64,000 bases of DNA from CAWCKS01 sp963796195 (GTDB lineage: Bacteria > Pseudomonadota > Alphaproteobacteria > Rhizobiales > Xanthobacteraceae). Positions within the stretch are counted from its first letter, which is position 1. Every line of letters begins with the position of its first letter. The stretch lies in contig CAWCKS010000014.1 of assembly GCA_963796195.1 (NCBI GenBank), positions 806,001 to 870,000 of the forward strand, read 5' to 3'. Below the pieces are notes generated by a model that was not told where the DNA came from, made no database searches, and worked only from the letters and a program-made list of their open reading frames with translations. Shown piece by piece: positions 36,366 through 44,012 of this stretch. The position numbers and the translations under genes are program-made.

Positions 36366-39136
36366 TCACCCGCTATTCCTCAACCCCGCAGAAATCCCGT
36401 TGATCGTCAGCTGAATCCCCCGCAGCACCTGCTCGTCCTCGCCGCGGGCGCGGTGCGCCTTCAAGAGCTCCACCTGCACGTGGTTGAGCGGGTCCAGGTA
36501 GGGGAAGCGGTTGCGGATCGAGCGCTCGAGCTGCGGGTTGGCCTCGAGCAGGCGCTCCTGCCCCATGATCCCAAGCAGCACATCGATCGTCGCGTGCCAC
36601 TCGACGCGGATGCGTGAGAAGATTTCGTTGCGCAAGTCGACGTCGGGCACGAGATCGGCATAGCGCGAGGCGATCGCGATGTTGCTCTTGGCAAGCACCA
36701 TGTCCATGTTCGACAGCAGCGAGCGGAAGAATCCCCACTCGCGGTAAAGCTCCTGCAGGAACGGCAGGCCCTTGTCCGGATGCTCGGCGATCCAGGCATC
36801 GACGGCGCTGCCAAAGCCGTACCAGCCCGGCAGCATCAACCGGCATTGCGCCCAGCTGAACACCCAGGGGATCGCGCGCAAATCCTCGATGCGGCGCGTG
36901 CTTTTGCGCGACGCCGGACGGCTGCCGATGTTCAGCGTCGCGATCTCGCTGATCACGGTCGAGGCCCAGAAATAATCGACGAAGCCCTCGGTCTCGTAGA
37001 CCAGCGCGCGATACGCCGCGTAAGCCAGCGACGACAGCTCTTCCATCGCGTCGAGATAATCGGGCCGCGGCGCGCTGTGCCGCGGCTGCAGCAGGCTCGC
37101 TTCCAGCGTTGCGGCCGCAAGTGTCTCCAGGTTGCCGCGCCCGACTTCGGCGTTGGAATATTTGCTGGAGATGATTTCGCCCTGCTCGGTGATGCGGATC
37201 TGCCCGTTCACCGCACCGCCCGGTTGCGCCAGGATCGCCTCATAGCTCGGCCCGCCGCCGCGGCCGACCGAACCGCCGCGGCCGTGGAACAAGCGCAGGC
37301 GCACGCCGTGGCGCTCGAACACATCGACCAGCTTGATCTCGGCCTTGTACAATTCCCAGCCCGAGGTGAGGAAACCGCCGTCCTTGTTGCTGTCGGAATA
37401 ACCGAGCATCACCTCCTGCAGGCCACCGCGGCTGTCGACGAGGCGACGATAGACCGGCATCGACAGCAGCCGGTCCATGATGCCGGCACAGTGCCTGAGA
37501 TCATCGATGGTCTCGAACAGCGGCACGATGTTGAGTTTGCTTTGCCCCTTGGCATCGACGAGGCCCAACTCCTTCAGCAGCAGCGCGACCTCGAGCAGAT
37601 CGGACGCCCCCGTCGTCATCGAGATAATGCTTTGCGTGATCACGGCTTCGCCGTAGGCCTTGTGCGCCTCAGCGACCGCCTTGAACACGTTGAGCTCGCC
37701 GAGCGTCTCCTCGCTGTATTGCAGGAACGGCGAGACCAGCGGCCGCGCCGTCTGGAGCTCGCGCGTCAGCAATGCGACGCGATCTTCTTCGGAGAGCTGC
37801 GCATAGTTCGTGCCCGGCGCTGTCGCCTCCAACAGCTCTGCCACGGTGCGCTCGTGAACGGCGGAATTCTGCCTGACGTCGAGGGTCGCGAGATGGAAGC
37901 CGAAGGCTGTGACGGCGCCGCGCAGCGTGCGCAATCGGCCGCGCGCGATGCGCGCGCGAATTGTCGCCGAGCAGCGCCCGGTGCAGCACATCGAGGTCGG
38001 CCTTCAGCTCGGCCGCCGTGGCGTAAGCCTGGGCCTGCCCGACCGCCGGCCGCCGCACGTCGATGTTGAGCCGCTGCGCAGTTGCCGCAAGCCGCGCGAA
38101 AATGCCGGTCACTGCAAGACGATAGGGCTCACCCTGGCGGTGCGGCGAGGTGTCCGGCGATCTTTTCCGCAAGCGCCCGCAGTTCATCCGAGGTGTCGGA
38201 GAGATAAGCGGCGAGCGACAGTTCCGCGCCGAGCTCGTTGATCTCCTCGAGGTAGAACCGGAACACCCGGCTCGCCTGCAGGTGCAGCGCGCCGCGCAAC
38301 ACCTCGGCGGTGACGAACGGATTGCCGTCGCGATCACCGCCGATCCAGCTGCCCATCTTCAGGAACGACAGCTGGTCGTCGTTGGCGCGGCGATCTTCCG
38401 CGAGCAGCCGGTCCTCCACCGCGCCATGCAGGCGCGGCACCTCGCGCAAAAACGTGTAGTCGTAGAACGACAGCCCGTTGCCGACCTCGTCCAGCACGGT
38501 GAGCTTGGTTCGGCGCAGCAAATTGGTCTTCCACAGCGTCAGCACCTCGCGCCGCAACTGTTCTTCGGTCGCCTCGAATTCGTCGGGCGTCAGCTGCATG
38601 CGTTCGCGCTGGTCGAGCAGCGCCGCGATCGCCATTTCGCGATCAATCGTGCTCTTGCGGCGCACTTCGGTCGGATGCGCCGTCAGCACCGGGCTGATTT
38701 GCGCATCGGCAAAGAACCGGCGCAGGTCAGCCGCGCTGATGCCGGCCTCGCGGGCGCGGTCAATCGCACCAGCAATGGTGGTGGGCAGCGGCGGGCCACC
38801 GGCGAGTTTTTGCGCGCGCGTCAGCCGGATGTGGTTCTGATCTTCGGCGATGTTGGCAAGGTGGGAAAAATAGCTGAAGGCGCGCACGATGCGCAGCGTG
38901 TCGTCGATCGACATACCGTCCAGGATATTCTCCAGCTCCCGCCGCGCCGGCTTGTCGTCGTCGCGATGGAAGCGCACCGAGGTCTGGCGGATCTTTTCGA
39001 CCAGGTCGAACACCGCGCCGCCCTCCTGGTCGCGCACGGTGTCACCGAGGAAGCGGCCGAGCAGGCGGACGTCGGCGCGCAGCCGCGCGTCCTCGTCGGC
39101 GGGGGCGGCGGAACGGTCGGCTGTGACCTTGTCCAT
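36366..39136 (-). CDS. ppc: Phosphoenolpyruvate carboxylase, frameshifted
   Basis: The ATG at 39136 starts a protein of about 922 residues once frame changes near 38143 and 37960 are joined, the normal length. PEP carboxylase landmarks are present: VLTAHPTEVRRKS (catalytic His), GSWIGGDRDGNPFVT, LGYSDSNKDGGFLTS, FHGRGGSVGRGGGPSYEAI and IPWVFSWAQCRLMLPGW. The C terminus reads GISAGLRNSG in place of the common RNTG. It carboxylates PEP to oxaloacetate to refill the TCA cycle. It follows ridA by 22 bases and is probably co-transcribed with it. The shifts in a housekeeping gene suggest sequencing error. Confidence 0.95.
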
Positions 39137-39158
39137 GTGCGCTCGAAAGATAGTCCGG

Positions 39159-39566
39159 TCAGATCGGTGGCACCGGCGGCTGCTTCGCCAGCGACGCCAC
39201 GCCCTCGATCTCGATCAGCATCGTGGGACCGGGCAACGCAACAACCACGCAGGTGGTGCGCGCAGGATAGGGCGCGGGACCGAACGCATCGGCATAGAGC
39301 CTGTTCATGGTCGCGACATCGGCGGCGCGCGTCAGCAGCACATTGACCTTGACGAGATCGCGGAAGTCGGCGCCGGCCTCGGCCAGCACGCGCTTGATAT
39401 TGCGCACGACGTTGGCGAACTGCGCCTCAAATCCTTCGGGCAGGCCTCCTTCGTCATCGAAGCCGGGAATACCCGACACGAACAGGAGGTCGCCGGTGCG
39501 GGCGGCAAACGACAGGGGCGGCGCCTTGACGCGCGCGGGTGCTGCGAAATGCTGGATCTTGGCCAT
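39159..39566 (-). CDS. ridA: RidA family protein (YjgF/YER057c/UK114)
   Basis: A 135-residue protein. The start at ATG 39566 is chosen because GGAGGA lies just upstream; an in-frame ATG at 39578 would itself contain that ribosome site. RidA-family features are LLFVSGIPGFDDEGGLPEGF, NIKRVLAEAGADFRDLVKVN and the arginine in YPARTTCVVVALP that contacts the carboxylate in enamine deaminases. It probably removes reactive 2-aminoacrylate-type intermediates. The N-terminal part diverges from canonical RidA, so it may belong to a Rid subgroup with another imine substrate. Confidence 0.88.
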   Translation of the reverse strand: MAKIQHFAAPARVKAPPLSFAARTGDLLFVSGIPGFDDEGGLPEGFEAQFANVVRNIKRVLAEAGADFRDLVKVNVLLTRAADVATMNRLYADAFGPAPYPARTTCVVVALPGPTMLIEIEGVASLAKQPPVPPI

Positions 39567-39726
39567 CGCGTCCTCCATGAAGTCAGCGCAGGAAAGCGCC
39601 GAGACTACTGCATTGCAGCGCGGCGATCCATTGGCCAAACGACGATCGGGTGCGGGACGGTCGCTGCTTCCTGCCCAACCGATTTGCCGCTACGTTTGGT
39701 GGAAATTTGATTGAAGCGAGCGCGCC

Positions 39727-40768
39727 ATGCCCCTGCCAAGCCATCTTCTGCCCACCACCGTGGTCGGCAGCTATCCGCAACCGGACTGGCTGGTCGACCG
39801 CGCCATGCTGTCGAAGGTGGTGCCGCGCACGCGGATGAGCGAGCTGTGGCGGATCAAGGAGCCGTATCTGGCGCAGGCGCAGGACGACGCGACCATCCTC
39901 GCGATCCGCGACATGGAGCGCGCCGGCATCGACATCATCACCGACGGCGAGGTCCGGCGCGAGAGCTACTCCAATTATTTTGCAACGGCGCTCGACGGTG
40001 TCGACAGCGACAACCCGGCGATCATCGTGTCGCAAGCCGGCCGAAAGACCCCGGTGCCGCGTGTAGTCGGCAAGATCGCACGCAAGGGGCCGGTCGACGT
40101 GCGCGACCTGAAATTCCTGCGCGCCAACACCGATCGCGCCATCAAGATCACGCTGCCGGGCCCGTTCACTATGACCCAGCAGGCGAAAAACGAGTTCTAT
40201 GCCGACAACGCGGAGCTCGCGATGGCGTTCGCCGCTGCCGTCAACGAAGAGCTGCGCGACCTGCAACGCGCCGGCGCCGACGTGATCCAGCTCGACGAGC
40301 CCTGGGTGCGCAACGATCCCGAGGCGGCGCGGCACTATGCGGTGCCGGCGATCAACCGCGCGCTGCAAGGGATCACGGTGCCGACCATCGTGCATCTGTG
40401 CTTCGGCTATGCCGCAGTGGTGCCGGGCTCATCGAAGCCCGCGGCCTACGCCTTCCTGCCGGAGCTTGCGGCCTGCGCCGCGAACCAGATTTCGATCGAG
40501 GCGGCGCAGCCGAAGCTCGATCTCGGCATCTTGAAGGAGCTCGACGGCAAGACCATCCTGCTCGGCGTGCTCGACCTCGGCGATCCCAAGGTGGAGAGCG
40601 CCGACACCGTCGCAGATCGCATCCGCGCCGCGCTGAAATTCGTTCCGCCGCAACGCCTTATCCCCGCGCCCGGACTGCGGCATGAAGTATCTGCCGCGCG
40701 AGATCGCCTTCGGCAAGCTCAAGGCGCTGGCCGAGGGCGCCGCGATCGTGCGGCGGGAGGTCAGTTGA
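39727..40768 (+). CDS. Cobalamin-independent methionine synthase-like protein (MetE C-terminal domain family), frameshifted
   Basis: The ATG at 39727 begins MPLPSHLLPTTVVGSYPQPD, typical of single-domain MetE-like proteins (about 346 residues repaired). Visible features are DMERAGIDIITDGEVRRESY, KITLPGPFTM, LQRAGADVIQLDEPWV and the zinc-binding VHLCFGYA. An extra C near 40673 displaces the last zinc ligand; repair gives APDCGMKYLPREIAFGKLKA. It lacks the N-terminal MetE half, so it may use a methyl donor other than methyltetrahydrofolate-glutamate. A decayed second copy of its 3' end lies at 41890-41957. Confidence 0.87.
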
Positions 40769-40788
40769 TCGCGGGCGCCGACGAGACG

Positions 40789-40893
40789 CTACAAAGCGGC
40801 TAGTACGACAGCCATCGCCGTCAGCAACAGCGCGACGATGCCAATGCTGATCCAGAAGAGTCTGTCGACGTAAGACAGCAAGCGGGCGATCAC
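40789..40893 (-). CDS. 34-residue single-helix membrane microprotein
   Basis: GTG 40893-40891 overlaps the stop of the zinc-ribbon gene (GTGA), so translation would be coupled. The peptide starts VIARLLSYVDRLFWISIGIV and continues with a strongly hydrophobic stretch to LAAL, then TAG at 40789. Basic and aromatic residues precede one membrane helix. It is too short for ordinary gene calling. No homologue is recognised; the overlap and the clean helix are the evidence. Confidence 0.5.
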   Translation of the reverse strand: MIARLLSYVDRLFWISIGIVALLLTAMAVVLAAL

Positions 40894-41084
40894 CGAAACC
40901 GCCTCGTCTCTTTGGGCAGCGGCGGCGACCAGGTAATTACCTCACAGAACATGCATTGAAACATATCGAAGCGATCTCCGCTGTCGGGATCGGCAACCCG
41001 AATACGGTGGGTGCTCGGTCGTTGGCACTTGTGACATGGAGGAGTTGACGCGATTGGCGGGCGGTCCCCATCCGCTGCTTCCAT
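40890..41084 (-). CDS. Small zinc-ribbon protein
   Basis: A 64-residue protein starting at ATG 41084, nine bases after GGGGAA. Two knuckles, CHKC and CMFC, separated by a 27-residue segment (THRIRVADPDSGDRFDMFQ) give a rubredoxin-like zinc ribbon. Similar short zinc-ribbon proteins are common in Bradyrhizobiaceae, with unknown roles. A longer reading upstream has no ribosome site. It is followed by the coupled membrane microprotein. Confidence 0.6.
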   Translation of the reverse strand: MEAADGDRPPIASTPPCHKCQRPSTHRIRVADPDSGDRFDMFQCMFCEVITWSPPLPKETRRFR

Positions 41085-41227
41085 GGTACGCAGTTCCCCG
41101 AACACACGCACCCCGCCCGCGGTATCAACACACTTCCGGCGCGGAAAGTTCAAAAGTGCACTCTCGCAAAAGAGGTGCAGCGGTCGCATTGCCAAGGACA
41201 CAAATGGGACACCGCGTGCGACGATTT

Positions 41228-41255
41228 GATATAATTGCTTGGTTCGTAATAACAA
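41228..41255 (-). promoter_or_regulatory. Candidate sigma-70-type promoter for the zinc-ribbon gene
   Basis: On the minus strand TTGTTA (41255-41250) and TATATC (41233-41228) are separated by 16 bases, in a conspicuously AT-rich pocket about 145 bases upstream of the zinc-ribbon start. Housekeeping promoters in this group are often weakly conserved, so the match is suggestive only. Confidence 0.4.
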
Positions 41256-41380
41256 TTTTCTCAGAGGCGAGACCCTGCCTCGGCCGTTGCAAGGAGGGTG
41301 TGAATTGGGGGCGAGACCACCGGCAGCTCCCATGGATCAGGCGTTGATAGCCGCGGTCAATCGCCACAAACTCTGGGGCG

Positions 41381-41782
41381 TTACTGCACCGTGACGGTCC
41401 AGTGCACATAGAATTTGCCGCTTGCCGTTCCCTGCCGAAAATCAACCTCGACCGTAAACTCGTCCTTGCCGACATATCCCTTGGTGGGAATGTACGCCAT
41501 CGCGAGACCGCTCACGCCAGCGATGCCGTGCTTGGCGCGTTGAACGATCCGATGACTCCTTAGTTCGAGTGCCATCGTCATGTTTCCACCCTGATTATAG
41601 GGCCGTTCGCACGGCTGATCACGTGACGTGCCCATGTTGCCCTCGTAGCGGCAACCGTCGCAAAAGTTTCCGCTGGGATTGAATGGCGGAGCAACGCATT
41701 CGGCATGCCCAACGGCCGCCGACAGCAACCAGGCTGCTGCGACGGCTACTAATGTCAGCGCGCGGATTTTCGGATTGTCCAT
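41381..41782 (-). CDS. Hypothetical secreted protein
   Basis: An intact 133-residue protein with a Sec signal peptide (ALTLVAVAAAWLLSAAVGHA, cleaved before ECVAPP). The mature part has a cysteine cluster (ECVAPPFNPSGNFCDGCRYE, then PCERPYNQGG) and a beta-rich C-terminal half with YIPTKGYVGKDEFTVEVDF. That half recalls the Ig-like or cadherin-like repeats found in small secreted proteins. Probably periplasmic or surface-bound, with disulfides. Function unknown. Confidence 0.7.
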   Translation of the reverse strand: MDNPKIRALTLVAVAAAWLLSAAVGHAECVAPPFNPSGNFCDGCRYEGNMGTSRDQPCERPYNQGGNMTMALELRSHRIVQRAKHGIAGVSGLAMAYIPTKGYVGKDEFTVEVDFRQGTASGKFYVHWTVTVQ

Positions 41783-41889
41783 TCAGATCGTCCCACATCC
41801 CACTTCCCAAGATTATGAGAGCGTAGCGTGGGATCGGCGGAACGGCCAACGCACGAATGCCGATCGAAAGTGGGTTCGACCGCTTCGCG

Positions 41890-41957
41890 CGCCACGCGAT
41901 TGCATTCGGCAAGCTCAGGGCGCTGGCCGAAGGAGCGGCGATGATGCGGCAGGAGGT
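41890..41957 (+). pseudogene. Remnant of the 3' end of a MetE-like gene
   Basis: The stretch encodes AIAFGKLRALAEGAAMMRQE in one frame, matching EIAFGKLKALAEGAAIVRRE at the end of the MetE-like protein at 39727-40768; the DNA is also clearly alike (CTTCGGCAAGCTCA, GCGCTGGCCGA). Nothing upstream belongs to the family, so only about 20 codons survive. It is a relic of a duplicated or deleted paralogue, now next to an intergenic repeat. Confidence 0.65.
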
Positions 41958-41972
41958 GGGGGTGGCTCTCCC

Positions 41973-42090
41973 CGTCATCGCGAGCAGGCGGAGCCGACGA
42001 AGCAATCCGCTCTTGTCGTGCAGCTTTGGATTGCTTCGTGGAGTTATCATCGGGCCGGCCTTTGACCGGACCCGTTGGCTCGCAATGACG
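41973..42090. repeat. Intergenic palindromic repeat
   Basis: The element contains GAAGCAATCC and the inverse GGATTGCTTC, and ends with CGGACCCGTTGGCTCGCAATGAC. That end is the inverse of the start of the repeat at 25874-25947. It fills most of the gap between the MetE relic and the 3' end of the carboxymuconolactone-decarboxylase-like gene. Confidence 0.65.
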
Positions 42091-42097
42091 AATAACC

Positions 42098-42418
42098 TTA
42101 CCCCTTGTGCTCGGCAAAGACCTTGCGTGCGATCGAGAGCGCCGACATCGCATTCGGCCAGCCGGCGTAGAACGCGACGTGGGTGATCACCTCGATGATT
42201 TCCTCTTTGGTCACGCCGTTGTTCAATGCGCGGCCGATATGTCCAGGCAGCTGCTCGAGGCGATACATCGAGATCAGCGCCGACATGGTGACCAGGCTGC
42301 GATCGCGCTTCTTCAGCTGCGGGCGTTCCCAGATGTCGCCGAACACGACATCGCGGGTGAGGTCGGCAAGTTTTGGCGCGATATCACGGATGTGTTCGCC
42401 GGGCGGTGGTGTGGCCAT
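42098..42418 (-). CDS. Carboxymuconolactone decarboxylase family protein
   Basis: An intact 106-residue protein, start at ATG 42418 with AAGGGAG upstream. Family landmarks are FGDIWERPQLKKRDRSLVTM, HIGRALNNGVTKEEIIEVIT and HVAFYAGWPNAMSAL. There is no CxxC pair, so it belongs to the decarboxylase-like rather than the AhpD peroxidase branch. It may decarboxylate a lactone in aromatic-compound degradation, or simply be a fold relative. It is divergent from the cyclase gene, with a shared 131-base promoter region. Confidence 0.9.
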   Translation of the reverse strand: MATPPPGEHIRDIAPKLADLTRDVVFGDIWERPQLKKRDRSLVTMSALISMYRLEQLPGHIGRALNNGVTKEEIIEVITHVAFYAGWPNAMSALSIARKVFAEHKG

Positions 42419-42549
42419 GGTCGGTCTCCCTTGGACTTGGACATTGGATTTGAGCGGACGCATCAAACCGCGAAAGCCGCGCCCGTGCCAGTCACATTGC
42501 ACTGTCCCGCAAACTGGGAGACACTGAGGAAAAACAGGGAGGACCAAGA

Positions 42550-43326
42550 ATGCCCCGCAAAATGATCGACATTTCGGCGCCGCTGCAGAACACGATCTAC
42601 GCCGACCCGCCGGGCAACCACCCGACCATCGAATACATCAACCACCAGCAGAGCCTCGATGGCATGCTGCGCTTTTTCCCCGGGCTGAAGGCATCCGACC
42701 TGCCCGACGGCCAGGGCTGGGCGGTCGAGCGCGTCACGCTGTCGACCCACAACGGCACGCATCTCGACGCGCCCTGGCACTATCACCCGACCATGAACCG
42801 CGGCGAACGTGCCGCCACCATCGACGAGGTCCCGCTCGAATGGTGTTTCCAGCCGGGCGTCAAACTCGACTTCCGCCATCTCGCCGACGGCCACGTGGTG
42901 ACGGCGAAAGAAGTCGAGGCCGAGCTCAAGCGCATCGGTCACGAGCTGAAGCCGCTCAACATCGTCCTGGTGAACACCTCGGCCGGCGCGAAATTCGGCC
43001 AGCCCGGCTACGTCAATTCCGGCTGCGGCATGGGCTATGAGGCAACGATGTATCTGCTGGAGCGCGGCGTCCGCGTCACCGGCACCGACGGCTGGAGCTG
43101 GGACGCGCCGTTCGTGTTCACCGCGAAGAAGTATGCCCAGACCCATGATCCCAGCATCATCTGGGAAGGCCACAAGGCCGGCCGCCACATCGGTTATTCG
43201 CACATCGAAAAGCTGAACGGGCTGGAGCAGCTGCCCTCCACCGGCTTCATGGTGTCATGCTTCCCGGTGAAGATCGAGAAGGCGTCGGCCGGCTGGTGTC
43301 GCGCGGTCGCGATCATCGACGGCTAG
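42550..43326 (+). CDS. Cyclase family protein (kynurenine formamidase-like metal hydrolase)
   Basis: An intact 258-residue protein starting at ATG 42550 after GGAGGA. It carries the family's metal-binding motif in LSTHNGTHLDAPWHY (HxGTHxDxPxH), plus IDEVPLEWCFQPGVKLDF and VNTSAGAKFGQPGYVNSGCG. Members hydrolyse formamides, isatin or cyclic amides with zinc or manganese. The gene faces a carboxymuconolactone-decarboxylase-like gene and precedes a molybdenum hydroxylase operon, suggesting aromatic or heterocycle catabolism. Confidence 0.9.
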   Translation: MPRKMIDISAPLQNTIYADPPGNHPTIEYINHQQSLDGMLRFFPGLKASDLPDGQGWAVERVTLSTHNGTHLDAPWHYHPTMNRGERAATIDEVPLEWCFQPGVKLDFRHLADGHVVTAKEVEAELKRIGHELKPLNIVLVNTSAGAKFGQPGYVNSGCGMGYEATMYLLERGVRVTGTDGWSWDAPFVFTAKKYAQTHDPSIIWEGHKAGRHIGYSHIEKLNGLEQLPSTGFMVSCFPVKIEKASAGWCRAVAIIDG

Positions 43327-43517
43327 CTTGCGTTGATCATGTGATCCGTCACTGAGCCCTCCGCGAGTTCCATCACAAATTCGCGATGCGCACGCCGCAA
43401 TGCATTCTCGTGCGCGATGCCCTGCTCTTTTGGGCAGGCCAGGCAACATTCGTCAGGGTGTAAAGTTCGAAAGATACCGCCTCGTCCGCGCCGAGTGCCC
43501 TTACCCGCGCGGCGCAT
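43323..43517 (-). CDS. Possible small cysteine-containing protein, doubtful
   Basis: A leftward open frame of 64 codons starts at ATG 43517 and ends within the stop region of the convergent cyclase gene. It encodes a basic N terminus, then LHPDECCLACPKEQGIAHEN and MELAEGSVTDHMINAS. The CCxxC cluster is suggestive, but there is no recognised family and the start lies in the promoter region of the next operon. It could be chance. Confidence 0.3.
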   Translation of the reverse strand: MRRAGKGTRRGRGGIFRTLHPDECCLACPKEQGIAHENALRRAHREFVMELAEGSVTDHMINAS

Positions 43518-43536
43518 CGCATTTTGGGGGACCGTC

Positions 43537-44001
43537 ATGCCCTTCACGCTCAAGATCAACGGTAGCACCTACAGTGCAGACGTCGAGCCCGACATGCCGC
43601 TGCTCTGGGTGCTGCGCGACGTGCTCGGACTGACCGGCACCAAATTCGGCTGCGGCATCGCGCAGTGCGGCGCCTGTACGGTACATGTCGATGGCAAGCC
43701 CCTGCGTTCCTGTCTGCTGCCGATTTCGGCGGTACGCGACCGCGAGGTGGCCACGATCGAGGGCGTCGGCGCAACACCGATCGGCGCTCGCGTACAAAAG
43801 GCCTGGCTCGACCTCGAAGTGATCCAGTGCGGCTACTGCCAGTCCGGCCAGATCATGTCGGCCGCAGCCCTGCTTGCGACAACGCCCAATCCCGATGATG
43901 CCGACATCGACGCGGCTATGGCCGGCAACATCTGTCGCTGCGGGACCTATGTGCGGATCCGGCAAGCGATCAGGCAGGCCGCGTCGGCCAAACAGACCTG
44001 A
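43537..44001 (+). CDS. (2Fe-2S)-binding subunit of a xanthine-oxidase-type dehydrogenase
   Basis: An intact 154-residue protein from ATG 43537 (GGGGGA upstream). The plant-type cluster ligands are in GTKFGCGIAQCGACTVHVDG and the following RSC; the second, proximal cluster ligands are in IQCGYCQSGQIM and GNICRCGTY. It is the small subunit of isoquinoline-oxidoreductase/aldehyde-dehydrogenase-type enzymes and passes electrons from the molybdenum site. The gene lies 11 bases upstream of its large subunit and heads a three-gene operon. Confidence 0.93.
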   Translation: MPFTLKINGSTYSADVEPDMPLLWVLRDVLGLTGTKFGCGIAQCGACTVHVDGKPLRSCLLPISAVRDREVATIEGVGATPIGARVQKAWLDLEVIQCGYCQSGQIMSAAALLATTPNPDDADIDAAMAGNICRCGTYVRIRQAIRQAASAKQT

Positions 44002-44012
44002 GGGAGCTGGCC

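Noticed and set aside
35160..36617. Rightward frame of 485 codons overlapping the transposase in another frame
   Set aside because: Covers the IS transposase in a different frame and runs into antisense ppc; no domain.
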